Origin: Sphingopyxis sp. YF1
Lineage (GTDB): Bacteria; Pseudomonadota; Alphaproteobacteria; Sphingomonadales; Sphingomonadaceae
NCBI RefSeq assembly: GCF_022701295.1
Contig: NZ_CP033204.1
Coordinates: 4,303,406 to 4,367,405 of the forward strand
Length of the DNA: 64,000 nt
Direction of reading: 5' to 3'
Positions within the stretch are counted from its first letter, which is position 1; every line of letters begins with the position of its first letter. The position numbers and the translations under genes were made by a program. The notes below the pieces were generated by a model, which did not search any database, was not told where the DNA came from, and saw only the letters and a program-made list of their open reading frames with translations. Below, piece by piece: positions 8,121-16,940 of the stretch.

Positions 8121-9416
8121 TTAGTCCGCAGTCGCCGCTGCGCGTTTCGGCCGTCCGCGTCCGATCACCGCGATCATGATGATCGCCGAAACGGGGTGCA
8201 GCAGCGCCAGTCCGGCGAAGAGCGCCACATAGTCGAACTGTGCGAGGATCGGTCCGGCGAGCAGGTTGAGGAGCAGCGACGTGCTCGCGCCGACTGCGCC
8301 CAATATGCCGACCGCCGATGCGTTGACCTTCACCGGGAACAGGCCCGCGAGGAGCACGTTGAAACCGACGAACCACGCCTGACAGACCGCGACGACGATC
8401 GTGATGATCAGCAGCGCCATCGCGGCGCTGGACGCCGAGGTGATGAAGCCGCCCAGCGGCATGAGCGCGGCGGTGATCGCGAACAACCAAAGCTGGACAC
8501 GGATCGGATCGTGGCCGCGCGCGGCATAGCGATCGACGGTGCGGCCCAGCGCGACGCAGGCGATCATCGCGACGATATAGGGAATGCCGCCGACGAGGCC
8601 GAGTTCGGACAGCGACAGGCCGACGCGTTCCTGCAGATAGCCGGGGATCCAGAACAGGTAGAAATACCAGACCGGGTCGCTGATCATGCGCGCCGCGATG
8701 ATCGCCCAATATTTCCGGTCGCGGAGCAGGTCGGCGACCGACGCCGAATCCTCTTCGGCCTCGACTTCGGCGTCAGCTTCGGTGCCGGCCGCGTCGGACC
8801 CGGTGCGCGAGGCGTGCCCGGTGTCGGTGAACCACCACAGGATGCCGACCGCGACGCCGATCACGCCCGGGATGATGAAAGCCGCGCGCCAGCCGATGCC
8901 GGTCGCCAGCAACGCGACCAGCGGCGGCGCGAGGATGGCGCCGAGATTGCCGGCGGGCAGGACGATGCTGATCGCCAGGCTGCGGCGTTCGACGGGGACC
9001 CAGTTGAGGATGGCGCGCTGGATGATCGGAAAGACGCCGGGCTCGGTCGCGCCGAGCAGCGCGCGCGACGCCGCAAGCTGCGAAAAGCTGTGCGACAGGC
9101 CGGAGGCGATGTTCGCGACCGACCAGCCGATCGCAAAAACGGCCATGCAGATGCGGGTGCCGAAGCGTTCGATGAGCCGCCCGCTGGCGATGTACATCAC
9201 AATATAGGGAAGCATGAAGGCGAAGGTCAGCAGCGAATAGGCCGTGTCGTCGAACGCCAGCTCGGTCTTGACGATCGGCTTGAGAATGGAAAGCGTCTGC
9301 CGGTCGAAATAGTTGAGGACGACGAGGCTCATCAGCAGCCCGAGGACGAGCACCACCTTCAGTGGCAGTTTCTTCCTGGGGGCGGTGTCGGGGCTGGTGG
9401 TTGCGGCGTCGGTCAT
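8121..9416 (-). CDS. MFS transporter (anion:cation symporter-like)
   Basis: A 431-residue inner-membrane transporter with about 12 hydrophobic segments. The first transmembrane region carries NYFDRQTLSIL, typical of the ExuT/GudP-like ACS group of the major facilitator superfamily. A charged loop near the middle (EADAEVEAEEDSASV) separates the two halves. GGGAA precedes the ATG. An operator of the polyol regulon lies about 130 bp upstream, so it is probably the inner-membrane importer for the same substrate as the TonB receptor. ACS members often carry sugar acids, so a sugar acid rather than a neutral polyol remains possible. Its stop lies 31 bp from that of the convergent regulator gene. 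Confidence 0.9.
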   Translation of the reverse strand: MTDAATTSPDTAPRKKLPLKVVLVLGLLMSLVVLNYFDRQTLSILKPIVKTELAFDDTAYSLLTFAFMLPYIVMYIASGRLIERFGTRICMAVFAIGWSVANIASGLSHSFSQLAASRALLGATEPGVFPIIQRAILNWVPVERRSLAISIVLPAGNLGAILAPPLVALLATGIGWRAAFIIPGVIGVAVGILWWFTDTGHASRTGSDAAGTEADAEVEAEEDSASVADLLRDRKYWAIIAARMISDPVWYFYLFWIPGYLQERVGLSLSELGLVGGIPYIVAMIACVALGRTVDRYAARGHDPIRVQLWLFAITAALMPLGGFITSASSAAMALLIITIVVAVCQAWFVGFNVLLAGLFPVKVNASAVGILGAVGASTSLLLNLLAGPILAQFDYVALFAGLALLHPVSAIIMIAVIGRGRPKRAAATAD

Positions 9417-9875
9417 CTGGCGGTTCCCATCAATTGTGTCGGCGTCGCCCCGGGTGGGCGGGCGGGGAGCTTGGCGATGCAGCGGCGCGGCGCGAGGATC
9501 GTCGCCCTGTCGTCGATCGCTGCACCGGTTTCCTCATTCCTCCACCATCATTATCGTTATCTTAAATCTGGAAATCTCGATCGTCAATTGCCCGGTATGC
9601 AAGCCGAATATCCACATAAATTCATTAGATATCATACGAATGTAAGAGATTTGACTCGCAGCCCATCGCATGGCAGGATACATTATCGATACCGAATTTT
9701 GAACTGTCGGATCGGGCGGGTGGGGAATTGGGTGATCGTTTCGGCGGCAATCCTCTCCCGGGCTGCGCGGCGCGCCGTGCCAGCATGGCATTCTGCCTTA
9801 AAGCGGGGTTATCATGTCGCCCATGTTTCATTCCATCCGGCGGCGCTTCCCCGCCGACGCATCGTGTCCGACGCC
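9417..9875. other. Divergent intergenic region between MFS and PhoD genes
   Basis: No credible gene is present. The section 9535-9720 is AT-rich and holds an operator copy (9547-9561) that serves the leftward MFS gene. The remainder upstream of the phosphatase gene shows no motif I can name. Confidence 0.65.
9547..9561 (-). promoter_or_regulatory. LacI-family operator upstream of the MFS gene
   Basis: On the minus strand the sequence is GATAACGATAATGAT, containing the exact 12-base core seen at 1748 and 6949. It sits about 130 bp before the MFS start codon. The divergent phosphatase gene begins 315 bp away, so the MFS gene is the likely target. Confidence 0.72.
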
Positions 9876-11438
9876 ATGACGGCGCGCCTGTTCAATCGCC
9901 GCACCCTGCTCGTCGCGGGCGGGCAAGCTGCCTTGCTCGCCGGACTCGCCGGCGCACCGGTGCTCGCTGCCCCGAAATTCCTGGAGGACCCTTTCTCGCT
10001 GGGGGTCGCATCGGGGGATCCAACCCCCGACGGTTTCGTGATCTGGACCCGTCTCGCGCCCCGGCCGCTCGAACCGCACGGCGGCATGCCCGCCGAACTG
10101 GTCGAGCTCGCGTGGGAAGTGGCCGAAGACGACGGCTTTCGGCGAATCGTCCGCGCCGGTACCGCCTTCGCGCGGCCCGAACTGGCGCATGCGGTCCATG
10201 TCGAGGTCTTCGGTCTGGGCAGCCATCGGCGATACTGGTACCGCTTCGTCGTCGACGGGATCCGCAGCGATACCGGCACCGTCCGTACCGCGCCGGCGGC
10301 GGGCGCCGCGGTGGACCGGCTGCGCATCGCGGTTGCCGGCTGCCAGCAATATGAACGCGGCCTCTTCACCGCGTGGCGCCACATCGGGCAGGAAGCCGAC
10401 CTCGATTTCGTCTATCACTATGGCGACTATATCTATGAGGGGAAAGCCGCGGGGAGCGCCGCGGCGGGACAGGTTCCCATCGTCCGCCGCCACACGGGTG
10501 ACGAAATCTACAGCCTCGACGACTATCGCCAGCGCTACGCGCTCTACAAGGTCGACCCCGATCTCAGGGCCGCACACGCCGCCGCCGCCTTCCTGCCGTC
10601 GTTCGACGATCATGAGGTCGAAAACGACTGGGCGGGCGATCTGGACTCGAGCCGCACCCCGCCCGAGATTTTCCGGCTTCGCCGCGCCGCGGCGATGCAG
10701 GCCTGGTACGAGCATATGCCCGTCCGGCCGAGCCAGTTCCCGCAATATGGCCTGCCGCGCGCTTACCGCCGCCTCGACTTCGGCCGGCTGTTGCGCGTCA
10801 ACCTCCTCGACAAGCGAAGCTATCGCAGCATCCGCCTGTGCGAACGGCCCGGCGACGGCAATTGCGTCGACCGGCGCGACCACCCCGATACGATGCTCGG
10901 CGAAGCGCAGGAGCGCTGGCTCGGCGAGGGACTCGACGGCGGCGCGACCTGGAACATGCTCGGGCTCGGCGGCCTTGTCATGCCGTTCGACCGGTCGGCG
11001 CAGAAGGTCCCGTCGAACGGCTTCGACAATTGGACCGGCTATCCCGACGCGCGCGAACGGCTTTTGGCGATGATCCGCGATCGCAAGCTCGACAACGTCG
11101 TGATCACCGGCGGCGACAGTCACATGTTCTTCATCGGCCATCTGCCGTCGCGGCGCGACGACCTTGAAAGCGCGCCGGCGGCGACCGAACTCCACGCGAC
11201 CTCGATCAGTTCGACGAGCAGCAACGGCATGCCGATCGGACCCGATCCGCGGGCGGCGACCAATCCGCACATGGCGACGATCCACGACCAGCGGGGCTAT
11301 CTGCTGTGCGATATCGACGCGAAGGGCTGGTCGGCCAGCCTGCGCGTCGTCGATCAGGTGCTCACCCCGGGCGGTGCGATCAGCACGCTTGCGCGCTACG
11401 GCATCCGGCCCGACCGGCCGGGTGTGTCGAGGCTTTGA
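9876..11438 (+). CDS. phoD: PhoD-like alkaline phosphatase
   Basis: A 520-residue secreted phosphatase/phosphodiesterase of the PhoD family. The N-terminus MTARLFNRRTLLVAGGQ has a twin-arginine pair before a hydrophobic stretch, indicating Tat export and fitting a metalloenzyme folded in the cytoplasm. After an N-terminal beta domain (FSLGVASGDPTPDGFVIWTR), the metal-site motifs appear in order: VAGCQQYE, HYGDYIYEG, FDDHEVENDW and a C-terminal GGDSHMFF. The ATG at 9876 is chosen because it directly precedes the Tat signal; an in-frame GTG at 9864 is possible. No strong ribosome site is visible for either. A class A phosphatase gene follows 24 bp downstream. Confidence 0.92.
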   Translation: MTARLFNRRTLLVAGGQAALLAGLAGAPVLAAPKFLEDPFSLGVASGDPTPDGFVIWTRLAPRPLEPHGGMPAELVELAWEVAEDDGFRRIVRAGTAFARPELAHAVHVEVFGLGSHRRYWYRFVVDGIRSDTGTVRTAPAAGAAVDRLRIAVAGCQQYERGLFTAWRHIGQEADLDFVYHYGDYIYEGKAAGSAAAGQVPIVRRHTGDEIYSLDDYRQRYALYKVDPDLRAAHAAAAFLPSFDDHEVENDWAGDLDSSRTPPEIFRLRRAAAMQAWYEHMPVRPSQFPQYGLPRAYRRLDFGRLLRVNLLDKRSYRSIRLCERPGDGNCVDRRDHPDTMLGEAQERWLGEGLDGGATWNMLGLGGLVMPFDRSAQKVPSNGFDNWTGYPDARERLLAMIRDRKLDNVVITGGDSHMFFIGHLPSRRDDLESAPAATELHATSISSTSSNGMPIGPDPRAATNPHMATIHDQRGYLLCDIDAKGWSASLRVVDQVLTPGGAISTLARYGIRPDRPGVSRL

Positions 11439-11462
11439 ACGGGATCATCGGGAAGGGATCGA

Positions 11463-12290
11463 ATGATGCGTCGCAAACTTGCCTGTGCGGTCGTCGCGGC
11501 CCTTTTGCTTGCCGGGGCGGCGGACTACGCCGCGGCTCCGGCTTATGGCGGCTATCTCACGCCGGGAGAATTCGACGTGACGTCGGTGCTCGAGCCGGCA
11601 CCGCGTCCGGGCGATCCGCGGTATGATACCGACCGGAAGATTTTCCGCGCGACGCGGCGCCTTGCGGGATCGGCCCGCTGGGATTTGGCGACGAATGATG
11701 CCGACACAGGCGTGCCGGCGTTGCTGCGCGACTTCAGCTGTGCGGTGGGCGTCGACCTGACCCCGGAAAACGCGCCGAAGCTCGTCGCCGTGGTGCGCCG
11801 CGCCGGGCTCGATACCGCCGACCAGACCCGGACCGCCAAGGAGACCTATCGGCGCGGGCGTCCCTTCACGATCGACAAGGGGAGGATCTGCCAGCCGCAG
11901 GCCGAACTCTACGACAAGAAGGCGGGGCGGATGAGCTACGACTATCCGTCGGGGCATACCACGTGGGGTTGGACCTGGGCGCTCGTCCTGTCGTCGGTCG
12001 CGCCCGACCGGGCGCAGCAGATCCTCGAACGCGGCCGCGCCTATGGCGACAGCCGCTTCGTCTGCGGCGCGCACAATGAAAGCGCGGTCGAAGCGGGCAT
12101 GCTCTCGGCCTCTTCGACGATGGTGCTGGTCGCCACCAAGGCCGATTATCAGCGCGATCTGGCCGCGGCCCGCGACGAACTGGCCGCGCTTCGTGCCAGC
12201 GCGCCGCCGGCGGACAATTGCGCGGTCGAAACCGCGCTGCTGAAACAGCGCGTCATGCCGCGGCTCGACCCCGCGCCGCGGCGACGCTGA
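11463..12290 (+). CDS. Class A non-specific acid phosphatase (PAP2 superfamily)
   Basis: A 275-residue secreted phosphatase with an N-terminal signal peptide. Two of the three conserved blocks of class A acid phosphatases are intact: KETYRRGRP (K-x6-RP) and PSGH. The third reads SRFVCGAHNESA. It keeps the Arg and the nucleophile His, but the Asp four residues after that His is replaced by Ala. It follows the PhoD-like gene by 24 bp on the same strand, so the two are probably co-transcribed as a phosphate-scavenging pair. The C-terminal 50 residues are charged and look coiled-coil-like. Whether the Ala variant is fully active is not clear from sequence. Confidence 0.88.
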   Translation: MMRRKLACAVVAALLLAGAADYAAAPAYGGYLTPGEFDVTSVLEPAPRPGDPRYDTDRKIFRATRRLAGSARWDLATNDADTGVPALLRDFSCAVGVDLTPENAPKLVAVVRRAGLDTADQTRTAKETYRRGRPFTIDKGRICQPQAELYDKKAGRMSYDYPSGHTTWGWTWALVLSSVAPDRAQQILERGRAYGDSRFVCGAHNESAVEAGMLSASSTMVLVATKADYQRDLAAARDELAALRASAPPADNCAVETALLKQRVMPRLDPAPRRR

Positions 12291-12311
12291 GGTCCGGCGC
12301 CGGTCCTTTCG

Positions 12312-14525
12312 TCAGCCGGCGCTCGACCAGGTGGCCAGCGCGACCTCGCGTTCGGCTTCGTCGTCGTTCCGCAGCGTCAGGGTCCAGGTCGCTTCGGTGA
12401 CCGGCCGATCGACGAAGATCGACCGGAATATCTGCCCGGCTTCGGGCGTGCCGGTCCGGTTGCTGGCGGCGACCGCGCCTGCGGCATCGAGCAGCGTTGC
12501 CGATACGCGCTCCGCGGCGACGAAGGTCAGGCCGAGGTTGCGGGCGCCGCGGACGGGTAGGGGCACATGCATCGTCGCCCCCGGTGCCAGCGTCACGATC
12601 GTCGAGAAATCGGGTGTCGCGCGATCGCCGGCCGTCGGCGCGGCATCGGCGGGCTCGTCGAAACCGAGCAGCATGACGCGGCCCGACGGTCCGGCGCCCG
12701 CTTTCTGCTTTGCCGGCCCGACTGCGATCCGCGGCTTCACGAAGGACGAGAAAATCGCGGGTGTGGCCATGTCGATGTGGATGACGTCCTCCTGCGCATG
12801 ATCCTCGATCGTCCAGGTCGCGGAAGGCACTGTGACCACGCCGTCGTTGCGGTCGAACATGTAGCAGACGGCGGGGAGCGGGTTGCCGGCGAGGACCGAG
12901 AATTCCACCCCCTTGCGGTTGACATGTTCCGCGTTGAACCGTGCCACCACGCTTGGACGCAGTTCGCGCATCGCGTTCATCGTCCGGTCGGTGGCCTCCA
13001 GCGGGGCGCTGATCAGGTCGGCGCAGCGGCTGCCCATATTGGGGGTGCCGAGCATGACGAGATGCGCGACCTGCGGCTTGCCGTCGGGATAGGTCGGCAT
13101 CGTGGCGTGGATGTAGCGGCGGCTGATCAGCCCGCCCATCGAATGCGCGACGAGGTCGACGTGCCAGGCGTTGCGGTCCTTCTGGGCGTAGTTGATGTAG
13201 CTGCGCAGCTCGCTGGCGTTCTCGGCGATCGTGTTGGTCGGGCCGAGGTTGCCGACGAACTCGCCCGTGCTCATCTTGCCATGCTCGGCGACCTGGCCCA
13301 CCGGAAAGGCCTTCCAGTCGTAGCTGTGTGCGGTGGTCAGGATATTCTGCCAGCTTTCCCACGCTTGCCAGGTCGACCACAGGCCGTGCACGAGCACGAC
13401 CGGCTTGGGTGCGACCTTCAGATTCTTGGTCGTTTCGTCGACCGTCTTGCCGGCATCTAGGACCTCGGCCTTGATCCGCTGCGTCACGCGCGGGCGCCCG
13501 TCATCGTACCAGGCATAGCCCGCGCTGTCCCATTCGAAGCTCACCTTGCGCTCCTCGCCCGCGGGCACGGTGATGGTGCGTTCCTCGAGCAGTCCGTCGG
13601 GACGCGCGCCGTCCCATTTGTCACCCTTGTAGGTGTCGCGGAACTTGACCGTCGCCGATTTCTCTTCGGGGCCGTCGTTGGCGACGACCGCGGTGATCTG
13701 GACCAGATTGCCGTCGATCGTTCCCGTCTGCTCGACGATTTCGCCCCATTCGCCCCAGTTGGGAAAGCGCATATGCTCGAACTTGAGGTTGGCCAGCCGC
13801 AGGTCGCCGCCGCAGCGGCGCAGGTTCCAGCGCAGGGTTTCGGTCACGCCAAAGGCGGAGACCGAATGGCTGCCGGTCAGCCGGTCGGGCGCCCCGGGCT
13901 GGATCCGATCCTCGCCGCCGCTCGAAAAGCGCACCGCGTCGATCGTCGTCGGCATGTCGGCGATGCTGTCGCTCACCCCCGCCTTGGCGGTGCACTGGCC
14001 GCTGAAACTCGACGAATTCGATCCCGAAACCTTGCCCTCGACCTCGGGCAAGCGGACACCGACGGTGTAGGTGCCGTCCGAATCGAGGCTGACGTCGACC
14101 TCGGCTTCCAGCCCGCTGCCGTTCGCGCTGGTCTTGCTCTGGCTGACGAAGCTGCCCGACATCGACCGCGGCGTGCGTTCGTGCGGGCAGATATAGCGAT
14201 CCTCGGCGGTCCTGGTCTCGGTCGACACCGAGGTCAGGCTGATGTTCGCGCGGCCCGTGCTGAGCTCCGAATCGGGTACGGCCCGCACCGCGACCTGCGC
14301 CGCATAGTCATAGGTCATCGACCAGTTGGTCGTTTCGGTGCCCTTGCCCGACACGCGCTGTTCGGTCTTGGCGTCGCTGTGCGACTGGTTGCGCGTATAT
14401 TGCACCGACCCCGTCCAGCCGCGCGCGCATTGCGAGGCGGCCGCCATCTTGGCGGCAACCGGCGCCGCGGCGCCCGACAGCATCAGCCCGGCGGCGATCG
14501 AGTGCAGGCTGCGTAGCAAGGTCAT
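12312..14525 (-). CDS. Secreted alpha/beta hydrolase, lipase-like, multidomain
   Basis: A 737-residue exported protein with an N-terminal signal peptide and AGGAGA before the ATG. The first 250 residues are beta-rich with no family I can name. A CARDB-like beta-sandwich (about 275-355, VQITAVVANDGPEEKSATVK) precedes an alpha/beta hydrolase domain beginning PKPVVLVHGLWSTW. That domain holds the nucleophile elbow VAHSMGGLISR and LVMLGTPNMGS, as in lipases and PGAP1-type esterases. A C-terminal beta domain of about 150 residues follows. It is convergent with the acid phosphatase gene. The substrate is unknown; a lipid or polyester ester is plausible. Confidence 0.82.
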   Translation of the reverse strand: MTLLRSLHSIAAGLMLSGAAAPVAAKMAAASQCARGWTGSVQYTRNQSHSDAKTEQRVSGKGTETTNWSMTYDYAAQVAVRAVPDSELSTGRANISLTSVSTETRTAEDRYICPHERTPRSMSGSFVSQSKTSANGSGLEAEVDVSLDSDGTYTVGVRLPEVEGKVSGSNSSSFSGQCTAKAGVSDSIADMPTTIDAVRFSSGGEDRIQPGAPDRLTGSHSVSAFGVTETLRWNLRRCGGDLRLANLKFEHMRFPNWGEWGEIVEQTGTIDGNLVQITAVVANDGPEEKSATVKFRDTYKGDKWDGARPDGLLEERTITVPAGEERKVSFEWDSAGYAWYDDGRPRVTQRIKAEVLDAGKTVDETTKNLKVAPKPVVLVHGLWSTWQAWESWQNILTTAHSYDWKAFPVGQVAEHGKMSTGEFVGNLGPTNTIAENASELRSYINYAQKDRNAWHVDLVAHSMGGLISRRYIHATMPTYPDGKPQVAHLVMLGTPNMGSRCADLISAPLEATDRTMNAMRELRPSVVARFNAEHVNRKGVEFSVLAGNPLPAVCYMFDRNDGVVTVPSATWTIEDHAQEDVIHIDMATPAIFSSFVKPRIAVGPAKQKAGAGPSGRVMLLGFDEPADAAPTAGDRATPDFSTIVTLAPGATMHVPLPVRGARNLGLTFVAAERVSATLLDAAGAVAASNRTGTPEAGQIFRSIFVDRPVTEATWTLTLRNDDEAEREVALATWSSAG

Positions 14526-14722
14526 CGGGGTCTCCTGATCGATGGGGAGCCGATGCGTCGCGGATGCGCCGGCGGCTCGGGGCGCGAGCGGACGTAGGGC
14601 GCGCCGCGCCGCCGGGCATTGCCGGTGCTGCCAAGCCGGGGAACCGTGCGACGGAAACCGCGCGCGGGCGACGGGACCGGTCCGCGGTGCGACGAACCCC
14701 GCCGTCGCGATCGATCAGGCGA

Positions 14723-16198
14723 TCAGAAGAGTCCCGGCAGCTCGCGCTGCGCCGCGCTGGGGCGTTCGGGGCGCAGCATGTCCTGCACCACGCGCGCCTC
14801 GCCGGGCGCGCGCCCGGTCGATGCGACGCGCGAGTCGATGCCGGCGATCGGCGCGCCGCAGCTGCGCCCGGCGAGGAAATCGAGCGCGGCGCGCAGCGAA
14901 GGTTCGTTCGGGTCGCCGAGCTGGAGCGCCAGATTGTCGCCCGCGGCGCAGCTGTTGGGAATCTTGGACGCCAGCCCGCCGTAATAGTCGCTCTGCCCCG
15001 ACGCATTGCCCGTGGCAAAGGCGATCACGCGCATGCGGTCGTCGCATTCGGACTTGTCCACCGCGATCTGGCCCACCGGCTTGCCATAGGTGTTGCCGCC
15101 GACCAGCGTCATGTTGGTGCCGAGGTAGGGTAGCATGCCGTTGATCACCAGCTCGCTCGCCGAGGCGGTCGAATCGGTGCCGATGAAGGCGATGCGCGTC
15201 GGAGCGATCGATTCGGGCTGGCTGGTGAAGAAATGCCGCTCGTTCTCGATCGATTTCGACGGGCGGAAATCGGTGCGCGAGAAAAGCTCGCTCGCGTTGC
15301 GGTTGCGGCCGAGCAGGTCGCCCATCAGCTCGGCGGTGCTGACCAGCCCGCCGCCATTGTAGCGGAAGTCGATGACGATGTCGGTCACGCCCTGGTTGCG
15401 GAAATTGAGGAAGGCGGCGCGCAACTGCGGGTTCGCCGAACTGATGAAGGTACGAAGGTTCAGATAGCCGTAGCTCTTGCCGCCCTCGCTGATGATCTTC
15501 GCGCCATAGCGGTCCGAAACCGGGTCAAGCGCATAATCGGCCTTGGCGACGGTGACCTCGCGCTGGTTGCCGCCGCTGGCGTCGAGAATGCGCAGTACGC
15601 GCGTGACCCCGGGATCGTTCGGCCCGAGCGCGGCGATGATGCCGTCGGTGCCCTCGCTCGCGACGATGCTCGACACGGTGCGCAGATTCGCGGCCGACGT
15701 TCCGATCGCGATGATCTGCGTCCCGCGGTCGATCCCGGCGTTCAGCGCGGGGGCATTTTCATAGGCTTCGGCGATCACGACGCGCTGGGTTCCGGCATTA
15801 TACGCCAGCCGGACCCCGAAGCCGGCGCTCGACCCGCTCTGGAAAAAGGCATTCTCCTCCGCGATCGAGGTGATGTAGGTGAAGAAACGATCCTTCTTCA
15901 GCAGCCGCGCCGGTGCGACGAGCGCGTCGATATAGGATTGCACGCTGCTGTGGACCGCGGGGTTGACGTTGGTCGCGACGTCGTTCGGGAACAGATACCA
16001 TTCGTCGATCACCGCCTTGGCAAAGGCCTGGCGCGCCGACAGGCCGCAACCCGCCGTCGGGGTCGGGGTGGGCGAGGGAGTCGGGGTGACGGTGACCGGC
16101 GGGGCGCTGCCTCCGCCACCTCCACCGCCGCCGCACGATGCCAGCGTGAAGGCGGCCAGCGCGATCGCGGCGACCGATTGGCTGAATTTGGACCCCAT
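14723..16198 (-). CDS. S41-family peptidase, predicted lipoprotein
   Basis: A 491-residue tail-specific-type serine protease. The signal peptide ends in a lipobox, LASC with Cys22, followed by a glycine run and a Pro-Thr linker (VTPTPSPTPTPT), so it should be anchored in the membrane and exposed to the periplasm. A PDZ-like region lies around residues 125-210. The peptidase core follows with YGYLNLRTF, IDFRYNGGG, the nucleophile segment STASASELV and GNTYGKPVGQ holding the general-base Lys. About 200 bp without a visible gene separate it from the hydrolase gene downstream. Confidence 0.88.
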   Translation of the reverse strand: MGSKFSQSVAAIALAAFTLASCGGGGGGGGSAPPVTVTPTPSPTPTPTAGCGLSARQAFAKAVIDEWYLFPNDVATNVNPAVHSSVQSYIDALVAPARLLKKDRFFTYITSIAEENAFFQSGSSAGFGVRLAYNAGTQRVVIAEAYENAPALNAGIDRGTQIIAIGTSAANLRTVSSIVASEGTDGIIAALGPNDPGVTRVLRILDASGGNQREVTVAKADYALDPVSDRYGAKIISEGGKSYGYLNLRTFISSANPQLRAAFLNFRNQGVTDIVIDFRYNGGGLVSTAELMGDLLGRNRNASELFSRTDFRPSKSIENERHFFTSQPESIAPTRIAFIGTDSTASASELVINGMLPYLGTNMTLVGGNTYGKPVGQIAVDKSECDDRMRVIAFATGNASGQSDYYGGLASKIPNSCAAGDNLALQLGDPNEPSLRAALDFLAGRSCGAPIAGIDSRVASTGRAPGEARVVQDMLRPERPSAAQRELPGLF

Positions 16199-16238
16199 GA
16201 CGCTGTTCCCCCGGTTCGTCTGTCCTGACGTTAGTCGT

Positions 16239-16940
16239 TCATTCGTCCGCGTCCGCGGCGCGGCCCTTGAACCCCTGTGCGATCACGTAAAGTTCGGGCG
16301 AGCCCTTGCGGCTCGCCGGCGGCTTGGCGTGCTTCACGCTCGTGAAATTCTGCTTGAGCAGGGTTAGCAGTTCGCGGTCGGCGCCGCCCGCGAACACCTT
16401 GGCGACAAAGGTGCCGCCGGGCAGCAGGTTCTGCACCGCGAAATCGGCGGCGGTCTCGGCGAGCCCGATCGTGCGCAAATGGTCGGTCTGCGGATGGCCG
16501 ACGGTGTTCGCCGCCATGTCCGAAATGACGAGGTCGGGGGCGCTGCCCAGCGCCTCGATCAGCGCGTCGGGGGCGGCATCGTCCATAAAGTCCATCTCGA
16601 GGATCTCGACCCCCTCGAGCGGTTCGCACGGCAACAGATCGATCCCCGCGACACGTGCCCGCGGGTTCGCCTTGCGCACCACCTGCGACCAGCCGCCGGG
16701 GGTGATTCCCAGGTCGACCACCGCGCGCGCCTTTTTGAGCAGACCGAATTTCTCGTCGAGTTCGATCAGCTTGTACGCGGCGCGCGACCGGTACCCCTCG
16801 GCCTGCGCGCGCCGGACATAGGGGTCGTTGAGTTGCCGCTGCAGCCAGCGCGTCGATGACGTGCTGCGCCGTTTCGCGGTCTTGACGCGGACGTGCAGGC
16901 CGCCGCGTCCGCCGCCGCCCTTGCTCTTGCCTTGACTCAT
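16239..16940 (-). CDS. rlmE: 23S rRNA (uridine-2'-O)-methyltransferase RlmE (FtsJ/RrmJ)
   Basis: A 233-residue methyltransferase that 2'-O-methylates U2552 of 23S rRNA on the 50S subunit with SAM. The catalytic Lys-Asp-Lys set is visible as K57 (SRAAYKL), D141 ([10 protein letters not shown]) and K181 (VAKVF). The SAM loop reads [12 protein letters not shown] where Escherichia coli has DLGAAPGGWSQ. The basic, glycine-rich N-terminus ([14 protein letters not shown]) is longer than in E. coli and probably binds rRNA. Its ATG overlaps the stop of the upstream ppx gene by four bases (ATGA), indicating translational coupling. Confidence 0.95.
   Translation of the reverse strand: MSQGKSKGGGGRGGLHVRVKTAKRRSTSSTRWLQRQLNDPYVRRAQAEGYRSRAAYKLIELDEKFGLLKKARAVVDLGITPGGWSQVVRKANPRARVAGIDLLPCEPLEGVEILEMDFMDDAAPDALIEALGSAPDLVISDMAANTVGHPQTDHLRTIGLAETAADFAVQNLLPGGTFVAKVFAGGADRELLTLLKQNFTSVKHAKPPASRKGSPELYVIAQGFKGRAADADE

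Noticed and set aside
9608..9616. TATCCACA resembling a DnaA box
   Set aside because: It is a single near-match in an AT-rich promoter region far from dnaA; no cluster accompanies it.
7971..9875. Plus-strand upstream part of the frame leading into the PhoD gene
   Set aside because: It is antisense to the MFS gene and crosses the intergenic control region; the Tat signal at 9876 marks the true start.
16055..16140. Tandem GTCGGGGT-like repeats as a possible DNA repeat array
   Set aside because: They encode the Pro-Thr linker and glycine run of the S41 lipoprotein and need no further explanation.
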